Part shown: piece after piece, positions 7,025 through 13,800 of the stretch
Layout of the letters: each line of letters starts with the position of its first letter
Numbering within the stretch: position 1 is the stretch's first letter
Source of the DNA: a virus
Virus record (IMG/VR): IMGVR_UViG_3300037264_005395
Span: 1-21,000 of that record
Strand: one strand, 5' to 3'
Length of the DNA stretch: 21,000 nucleotides
The notes under the pieces: model-generated
Databases searched by the model: none
Told to the model about the DNA's origin: nothing
The model's input: the letters and a program-made list of their open reading frames with translations, nothing else
Translations under genes and position numbers: made by a program

Positions 7025-8014
7025 GTGGCTGAATCCACGCTATCCCTGACGTTTGAGGACTTGGCCCGTTCCACGGCCTTCTATCTCGGCTGGGGCCGCA
7101 AGGCCGACGCCGCAGAGGGGCTGACGGCTGGGCAAGTCTCTCATGTTCTTGCGGCCAATAACGCCGGATACAGGAAGTTTCTCGGCTCGTTTGAGTGGAG
7201 CTTCCTGTATCCGAGCGTTTCCGCCGTGCTGTTCGGCACGGTGAACGGAACGGCGGAGGCGGGCCTGACCACCACGGTTACGGCGACGACGGCGTTGTTT
7301 TTCCCGACCATGATCGGGCAGAGCATCGTATTCGATGCGGTAGCCGGCGCGCCATTCACGGCGGGGAACTCCTATACGATTACCGGCTATACGTCCTCGA
7401 CGATCATTACCGTAAATACCACGGCGGCGGCGGATTCGAGTCGATTGTTCAGGATCACGCCCAACGGCCAGTATCGACTGGCCGATGATTTCGGCGGTGT
7501 GTACGGGAACCGCGTCCGGTTCTCCAACGACGAAGGTTGGGTCAAGCAGTTGACCATCACGGCAGAAGGCATTGTCGGCGGTTATTTGCAGGGAAGTACC
7601 AGCAGCGCCCGGCCTGAATACGTGGCGTTTCGGCCTTTGACGACCGATGGTGTGACCGGCCAGCGCTTTGAAATGCTGACATGGCCCATCCCCGACAGCA
7701 ACTACACCGTTCGATTCCGGCAGTTGGTGAATCCCAACGCCTTGCTGACCACGCTGTATCCCTACGGCGGGATGCAGCACGCCGAAACGCTGCGCTTGGC
7801 CTGCACGTCGGCGGCGGAGGCCATGTTCAATGACGGGCCTGGGGCGGAGGAAGCGAAGTATCAGCGGGCGCTGGCCGACAGTATGCGCCGGGATCAGCGG
7901 TCGATCCGCGCCGCGACGGTCGGGATCGCGGGCGATTCCGAGCCGCAGGACAACTACCACGACTACTACTCCGGCATCGACTCGGTGACGGTGGGCGGCG
8001 TGAGTTACAACTGA
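7025..8014 (+). CDS. Head-tail adaptor candidate (tail tubular A / gp6-like)
   Basis: This is a 329-residue protein with a GTG start immediately after the previous stop; no ATG is suitably placed. The N-terminus is helical ('TFEDLARSTAFYLGWG', then 'LAANNAGYRKFLGSFEWSFL'), as in adaptors that attach below the portal. An inserted Thr/Ala-rich beta domain follows (about residues 70-145). The C-terminus returns to helices: 'HAETLRLACTSAAEAMFNDG' then 'EEAKYQRALADSMRRDQRSI', a hallmark pattern of this adaptor group, in which the ends pack together. It would bridge portal and nozzle. The role follows from this helix-beta-helix layout and gene order. A minor capsid role is the alternative. Confidence 0.78.
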   Translation: MAESTLSLTFEDLARSTAFYLGWGRKADAAEGLTAGQVSHVLAANNAGYRKFLGSFEWSFLYPSVSAVLFGTVNGTAEAGLTTTVTATTALFFPTMIGQSIVFDAVAGAPFTAGNSYTITGYTSSTIITVNTTAAADSSRLFRITPNGQYRLADDFGGVYGNRVRFSNDEGWVKQLTITAEGIVGGYLQGSTSSARPEYVAFRPLTTDGVTGQRFEMLTWPIPDSNYTVRFRQLVNPNALLTTLYPYGGMQHAETLRLACTSAAEAMFNDGPGAEEAKYQRALADSMRRDQRSIRAATVGIAGDSEPQDNYHDYYSGIDSVTVGGVSYN

Positions 8015-8026
8015 CGAGAGGTTGAT

Positions 8027-8392
8027 ATGTACGAGAGATTACCGGTCGAGGCCGTACAAGGCGACGCGATCAAGCTGGCTCGCCACGCTCCTGCTGCGGA
8101 TGCGGCGGCGGTCGTGACGATCGCCGCCGTAGCGAACAACCGTCATGTGATTCGGCAGATTGATTGCAGCTATTCCGGCGGCGCGGTTGTTCCCGTTGTG
8201 GCGACGCTGACGGTGGCGATTGCAGGAGCAACCGTATGGGAAGTGCTGCTGCCCAAAGTGCTCGACGTGTACAGCTTCTACTTTCCTTATGGTTTGTATG
8301 ACGCCGACAGTTTGAATCAGGCCATTGTCGTTACGTTGGCCGATCCAGGCCAAGCGGGGACCACCGGGACGTTGAACGTCTTTTACGAATAG
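8027..8392 (+). CDS. Small beta-rich structural protein
   Basis: This is a 121-residue protein. GAGAGG (8016-8021) lies 5 bases before the ATG. The sequence alternates hydrophobic strands rich in Val, Ala and Thr ('VVTIAAVANNRHVIRQIDCS', 'VVATLTVAIAGATVWEVLL') with Gly/Asp turns, ending in 'GTLNVFYE'. This suggests a compact beta sandwich of about nine strands. Similar small proteins in phage head genes are spikes or decorations. No signal peptide is seen. I do not recognise a named family. The next gene begins 35 bases on, after a strong hairpin. Confidence 0.75.
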   Translation: MYERLPVEAVQGDAIKLARHAPAADAAAVVTIAAVANNRHVIRQIDCSYSGGAVVPVVATLTVAIAGATVWEVLLPKVLDVYSFYFPYGLYDADSLNQAIVVTLADPGQAGTTGTLNVFYE

Positions 8393-8400
8393 GTTTTGAA

Positions 8401-8415
8401 CGGCGCGATGCGCCG
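8401..8415 (+). repeat. Perfect 6-bp hairpin touching the ribosome-binding site of the next gene
   Basis: CGGCGC (8401-8406) and GCGCCG (8410-8415) are exact reverse complements around GAT. The last base of the stem is the first base of the Shine-Dalgarno GAGGAG (8415-8420), which is 7 bases from the ATG at 8428. The stem is all G/C and should be stable. No T-run follows it. Confidence 0.5.
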
Positions 8416-8427
8416 AGGAGTGATTTG

Positions 8428-8745
8428 ATGTCTATTGCAAATGTTTTGGAAGAAATCGACGCACGGCGTGGTCAGGCGGGTGTGACCGCCTATACGCAGA
8501 CGTATTCGACAGCCTCGCGCACCGTTCCTGCGGCAACGGTTGTTGCAGTGGCGGGAGCGACGCCTGCGGGGGGCACGGGCGCTACGGCGGGAGCTTATGA
8601 CACCGCCGCGAACCGCGACATTCTCATCGCCACATGCGCGGAAATGAAAGTTTCAATCAATGCGCTGATCGACGACGTGCTGATTCTCAAGAAAAACATC
8701 ACGGCGATCATCGACGACCTGCAAACCCTAAAGCTGGCGACGTAG
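8428..8745 (+). CDS. Small structural protein with C-terminal coiled coil
   Basis: This is a 105-residue protein. I chose the ATG at 8428 because GAGGAG lies 7 bases upstream; the TTG at 8425 is less likely. The N-terminus ('MSIANVLEEIDARRG') is helical. An Ala/Thr/Gly-rich low-complexity stretch occupies about residues 20-58. The C-terminus is a heptad-patterned helix ('INALIDDVLILKKNITAIID', then 'DLQTLKLAT') that could trimerise. This is the look of small phage virion proteins or fibre-like plugs. No named family was recognised. It sits between the small beta protein and the internal virion proteins and is surely co-transcribed with them. Confidence 0.75.
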   Translation: MSIANVLEEIDARRGQAGVTAYTQTYSTASRTVPAATVVAVAGATPAGGTGATAGAYDTAANRDILIATCAEMKVSINALIDDVLILKKNITAIIDDLQTLKLAT

Positions 8746-8761
8746 AAACGGTAGGTGTCGT

Positions 8762-9310
8762 ATGGCTGCACCTGATTTTGTCGGCGCGCCGCTGTTCGGC
8801 TTGGGCGCGAACCTGCTGCAAGACTTTTTCTACAATCAGCGGTTCGACCAGTTTCAACAGCAACAGATTGACCCATTTAACCGGGCACTCAATCAGTCCG
8901 CCGCTTCGCTTGGTCCGATTCAGAACATCACCGGGATGTCGAATCAGTTGTATCGCAAGGCGCAGGGCTTAGTGGGCGGCATTTCCGATCAGGAAGTTAC
9001 CGACGTAAATCGCCGTTTCGATCAGTTGGGCGCATCGGCGATGGCCGGACTCAATGCACGCGGCATCGGCGGATCAACAGTCGCGCCGAGCGTAAGGTTT
9101 GGGGTGGAACGTGGCCGCAGCGACGAACTGCGCCGCGTAAATGATGAACGCCTCATGCGGCTCTTGGGCGTGGAGAGCACGTTCGGCCAGGGTCAGATTG
9201 CTGCGAATCTTTCGGCGGCTCAGACGCGGATCGGGGCCCTCGACCGGAATGTGCTGATTCCGCCCGGCCAGCCGACTCCGATTCAGGTTCAACCGCAGTT
9301 CAAGCCGTGA
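8762..9310 (+). CDS. Putative internal virion / ejection protein (small)
   Basis: This is a 182-residue protein, Gln-rich near the N-terminus ('NQRFDQFQQQQIDPFNRALN', residues 25-44), helical, with Gly-containing breaks ('GASAMAGLNARGIGGS', about residues 90-105). A GGTAGGTG element (8750-8757) precedes the ATG. The N-terminal segment 'PLFGLGANLLQDFFYNQRF' is amphipathic. Proteins with this mix of Gln-rich helices and Gly-Ala turns, placed between head-completion genes and very large virion proteins, are often small ejection proteins that insert in the host envelope during infection. That role is inferred from position and composition. A Pro/Gln-rich tail ends the protein 6 bases before the next gene. 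Confidence 0.75.
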   Translation: MAAPDFVGAPLFGLGANLLQDFFYNQRFDQFQQQQIDPFNRALNQSAASLGPIQNITGMSNQLYRKAQGLVGGISDQEVTDVNRRFDQLGASAMAGLNARGIGGSTVAPSVRFGVERGRSDELRRVNDERLMRLLGVESTFGQGQIAANLSAAQTRIGALDRNVLIPPGQPTPIQVQPQFKP

Positions 9311-9316
9311 TACGCT

Positions 9317-10849
9317 ATGCCCCAATTCATCGAAAGGCCGTTTCCGACAGCATGGTCTAATTTCCTCAGCCAGAAGCAGCTTGATCGGCTGCAACATTCC
9401 ATCGGCGAATACGAAGAGCGCAAGCAAAAGCAAAAGACGACCGGCACGGTTGTAGGACTTGTCGCCGGCGCGCTTGGCGGACTTGCGCTTGCTCCAGCCG
9501 CCGTGGCTTCCGCTGGTGCGGGTTCCGGCTTCGCCGCCGGTACGGCTCTGACGGCAGCGGGCACTTCTGCGCTAACAGGTGCGATTGTTCCAACTCTGAC
9601 CGGAGCGGCGCTCGGTAGTCAAATCGGTGGACAGCTTGCGGACAAGGATTACGCCGGGGCCATTGGCACGGCGGCGACCACTGCGGCGGGAATCGTCGAG
9701 TACAAAGAGAATGAACGCCTCTACGGCTATCAGCCCACAAAAGAGGACAAGGCGGCATTTGGCAAACTTGCGATCGAAGCCGGTACTACTCTTGGCGATG
9801 TAGCGAAGCGAGCAAGTCAGAACGGCACTACGATCGGGCAGGAGCTTGGCGTCGCGCGCGAAACCGAACAACGGCGCGATGTCGCCTTGGCGGGCGAGAT
9901 TGAATTCGAGCAGACGGCAGCGCATCTGCGGGCCAACAAAGCGGCGGCGCTGCAATCGCAACTATTCGATTTTGAGCCGGATCAGGCAAAGCTCGCTCAG
10001 ACACAGACCGACAAGGAGTGGATCGTCGAGAACATGCGTCCGCCGACGGGCGGCGGCGAGCCGCCGATCTCGATGGAGGAAGGTGCGCGCATGCTCGCGG
10101 AAGTAGCGCAGCGCGAGGACTTTCTGCTGAGCAATCCGCAGCGCGTGCCCAAGAAGGCTGTGACCATGAACGTCGAGGGGCTTGGCGCAGTCACCGAAGG
10201 TCAGCCGCGCAGGGTCGGCAACTGGCAAGTGTCCGTGGAACGCGAGAAGAGCGGCCAGCCGACGGTGAAGTGGCAGCAAGTACCGCCAGCTTGGATGTTT
10301 GAACCCGATCCCGCCGTGCGAAAAGCCAAGAGCGAGCAAGAGGCGGAGTCGCAAATCGTCACCGTCAGGGGCAAGGAATACCGCTGGAACAAAGACGGCA
10401 CGTTAGACGAGAACAAGCAGGATAAGGAGGACGGGAACGATTTCAAAGACCGACTAAAGCAAATAGAAGGTGCGCGCAAGGAACTCCAAAAAGAGCAAGA
10501 GAGCAAATTAAGCCTGACTGATTCAGAGGGGAAGGCGATATATCCCACCCTGCCGGACGTTACCGATCAAGAAGTTCTGGATCGCGTCAGGAAAAATAAG
10601 GCGCTCGTGGATCAACTCGATGCTCCGCCGCCGGAAGAGAAGCCTGCGGCGCAAGCAAGAAGCGCAGCGGCTTTAGTAACTGGTCCGCCCATGACGACGG
10701 AACAGATCGAATCGGGAACCGTGGAAAATCTCGGCCAGGAGATTGAAGCGATGATGAATAAGTACGGCAGCGTCGAAAAGATGAACCCGGATGACCGCGC
10801 ACAATTTCTAAGCATGGTCCAACTCTATAGGGCGTTGGGTGGCGGCTGA
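9317..10849 (+). CDS. Putative internal virion / ejection protein with glycine-rich membrane segment
   Basis: This is a 510-residue protein. The N-terminal 40 residues are charged and helical. Residues 42-130 are a long hydrophobic Gly/Ala run with glycine-zipper spacing ('TVVGLVAGALGGLALAPAAV', then 'GAALGSQIGGQLAD'), suited to packing inside a membrane. The rest (130-510) is hydrophilic and helical, with short beta segments near 280-320 and a Glu/Lys-rich coil near 380-410. No enzymatic motif is seen. A glycine zipper in a protein without signal peptide, next to a giant virion protein, suggests a protein packaged in the capsid and ejected to form part of the DNA conduit. No clear Shine-Dalgarno precedes the ATG. 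The stop overlaps the next start as TGATG. Confidence 0.82.
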   Translation: MPQFIERPFPTAWSNFLSQKQLDRLQHSIGEYEERKQKQKTTGTVVGLVAGALGGLALAPAAVASAGAGSGFAAGTALTAAGTSALTGAIVPTLTGAALGSQIGGQLADKDYAGAIGTAATTAAGIVEYKENERLYGYQPTKEDKAAFGKLAIEAGTTLGDVAKRASQNGTTIGQELGVARETEQRRDVALAGEIEFEQTAAHLRANKAAALQSQLFDFEPDQAKLAQTQTDKEWIVENMRPPTGGGEPPISMEEGARMLAEVAQREDFLLSNPQRVPKKAVTMNVEGLGAVTEGQPRRVGNWQVSVEREKSGQPTVKWQQVPPAWMFEPDPAVRKAKSEQEAESQIVTVRGKEYRWNKDGTLDENKQDKEDGNDFKDRLKQIEGARKELQKEQESKLSLTDSEGKAIYPTLPDVTDQEVLDRVRKNKALVDQLDAPPPEEKPAAQARSAAALVTGPPMTTEQIESGTVENLGQEIEAMMNKYGSVEKMNPDDRAQFLSMVQLYRALGGG

Positions 10850-13800
10850 TGCCCGAACTGCTTGCACGCATTGATGAATTCTTGGGGAACGAGCAAGAAG
10901 AATCCGCGCCGCCGCTTCCGTTGGGCAATCGCATTGACGCTTTTCTGGGATCAGTCGCCCGTGGGGCCGCGAATACGGCGGGTGAGATGTATTTGGAGGC
11001 CGGTCTAAATCCGCCGGGCGTGAATCGCCCTGGCGTTCCGATGGGGGACTACCAAGCCCCGTTGCCCGATCCATTCCGCCATGCGGTCCCAGGACCAATT
11101 GAAGCCACTTTGCGTAAGAGCGTGCCCGGCCTGATTGCCGGTGCTATCGAACGAGGTATAGGGATCGAAACACCAGAGGCGGATTTCGGTCCTGCCGGGA
11201 ATCTTGCCACGTCGGTCGGTGGACTTCTTGTTGATTTCCCGTTGTTCGGTCTGAGCGCTGCAGCGGGCAAAATAGTCGTCGAGGGGTTGGTCAAAAGGTT
11301 CGGTACGCGTGCTGTTACGCAAATGCTTGGCGAGAAAGCGTTGCCGAAGGTCGTCACCAAAACCATCGAAGCCGCTGTAACGCTTGGCGGTTACGACGCC
11401 GTTCGTGCGCCATTGGAGCATTACGTGGAGACGGGCGACGTGGACGCCTTGAAGCCGTTGGAAGGCTTCGTGAAGGGCGCGCTCGTTGGCGCGACGGCTC
11501 TTGGACCGGCTTCGATGCTGAAAGGTCCGGTTCGGCGTACTGCTGCGGAGATGGCTGGTTTTGCGGTCGCGCCAGCGCTTCTCGAAGAGCGTGCGCCTAC
11601 GCTGGAAGATGTCGCGCAGTCGGTCGGAACGATCGGCGGATTGAAGTTGGCGGGATTCACCGCGAAGAAATTGTTGACGCTGAAAGGTGCGAAAGAGTAT
11701 GCAAGGGCGTATCCCGAATCCGCGGACGCGATCGCCAAGATCGAAGGGCCGGTCAACAAGCGCGGTCCCATGCGCCAAGTCATTGAGGAAACCGGGCAGC
11801 AACTTGGCGAGAAGCTGCCCGAACAGGAACAGCGGAATCAATTCCGCGATTTGATAAAGGAGAACAAACGTGTCGAAATCAAAACCCCGGAAGCCCTCCC
11901 AGCCCAAGCCGCCGAAGAAGGCGCGGAAGGCAAAGAAGCCAAAGTCAACGCTGTACTAAATTCGGAATCTCAAGTCGAAGGTGGAATCAGGCGCGACGCG
12001 ACCATTCAAGAGAATGGGCAACCAATACTTGAGGTTCAATTTCTCCTTGCGCCGAACGGCGTCGCTACCGTCGAGAGCGTTCTTTTGCCAAAGGGCATCC
12101 GCTCGACGGCGGGCAAAGGAATTGCAGGCGTCGTTGCCGATGCTGGCACACTCGGAACTGGAAAATTGCTTGCCGTTTCTAGGGCACTAAAGCGGCAATT
12201 CCCTGATATTCAATCATTTGAAGGCGAAAGGCTGACTGGCGCAAGAGGTACGGCGAGTTCCTTTAAGGGATGGCCGCAGCTTGCCCAAGTCCCCAAAGCC
12301 GAAGTCGAGCCTGTACTAGCCTCCCCCGTCGGTGATGTATTAGCGAAGCAGCCGTGGGAGATGCAGATATCCGAGTTCACCGGAACGAATATTTCGTGGC
12401 AGCTTAATCGTGAGAGTGCCAAATTCAAAGCCTTATCACTAGAAGAACAAGCTCCTTATGTTGCAAAGCAGGGCATTAAAGATGCCATCAATAAGGGATT
12501 GAACGACTATCGAGATTTTGCCCATGATCTTGCGCGACGCGAAGCTGAATCAGGAAAAGATTGGACAAAGCGCGTCGCTGAATGGTCTGATAAGGATAAA
12601 GCTCACGAATGGCTCGTTAGACGAGCAGTCGCCGAAGGCAAACCCGTTCCGCCCGCCGTCCTCGCGGAATATCCAGACCTGAAGCCCGTCGAGCGGCAGA
12701 AGGGGACGGGGGCGGAGATACCGGCGGAACGTGCGCCAGTACGCTCGATGCCAGTTAGCGAAATCGGCGTCGATCCCGAACGGTTTCAATTCAAGACTGG
12801 CGTGGATGTTGAAGGTGCTGGAAAGTCCCTCAAGGGCGCAAAGCAATTCGATCCGCGACTCGCGGGCGTTGTTTCGGTTTGGACTGATCCGCAGACGGGT
12901 AAGACTTGGGTAGTCAATGGTCATCATCGCCTTGCGTTGGCGAAACGCAGTGGGGTCAAGAGCATCGACGTGCGGGCCATTGATGCGCCGACCGCCGAAG
13001 AGGCGCGTGCCTTCGGTGCGCTAATCAACATTGCGGAAGGTCGTGGCACGCCTGTTGACGCTGCAAAGTTTATGCGCGATAGCGGATTGACCGCTTCGCA
13101 GCTTGCCGACCAAAACATTGACCTGACGGACTACACCGCGCGGGAAGCCGTCGGCCTTACGAACTTACGCGACGATCTTTTCCAGCAAGTTGCCACGGGT
13201 CGCATGACAACCAAGCGCGGCGCGCTTATCGGCCGAGAGCTTCCCGATCACGCGGATCAAAAAGCAATCGCGGACATTCTTGCCAAGAAGTCGATGACCA
13301 ACGAAGTCCTACGGGAAATGATCCGTCTGGCGAAAACCGCGCCGCGAACGCAGCAGACGGAACAGACTCTTTTCGGCGAGGACGTACAAGAGGTAAACCT
13401 GCTTGCTCGTAAAGCGGAAATCTCGGCCTACGTGCGGCAGAAACTCCGTAACGCGAAGCAGGTATTCGGGTTTGTGTCCAACACCGACCGCGCGGCGATG
13501 ATCGAAGCCGGGAAAGCCGGGGTCGTGGATGTGGAGCAAGCCGCCAAATTAAGCGACGAAGCCGCGATTAGCTTGTTCCTATACGACAAATTATCGGGCT
13601 ATAAGGGGCCGGTTGCGGACGCCCTGAATCGTGCTACACTTGTAAAGGGGCTGAATGATGCCAAACGACAAGCCTTCGATGAAGTCAAACAAGCCTTGGC
13701 GGAAGCTGACGCCGCAACAGTGGCGTCGTCTGCTCCGTCAACTGAAACAGCACGTCCAGAAGCCCCCAAGTCGTTCGGCCTCGAAGTAGACCTGCTGGGC

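Noticed and set aside
7040-7960. 306-codon reverse ORF opposite the adaptor gene
   Set aside because: Arg/Gly/His-rich shadow; the forward frame has a clear helix-beta-helix protein.
10048-10066. CGGCGGC/GCCGCCG inverted repeat in the 510-residue protein gene
   Set aside because: Two-base loop and Gly/Pro codons explain it; no regulatory position.
11005-11907. 300-codon reverse ORF opposite the giant gene
   Set aside because: Arg/Phe-rich shadow with no recognisable motif; the forward protein is continuous.
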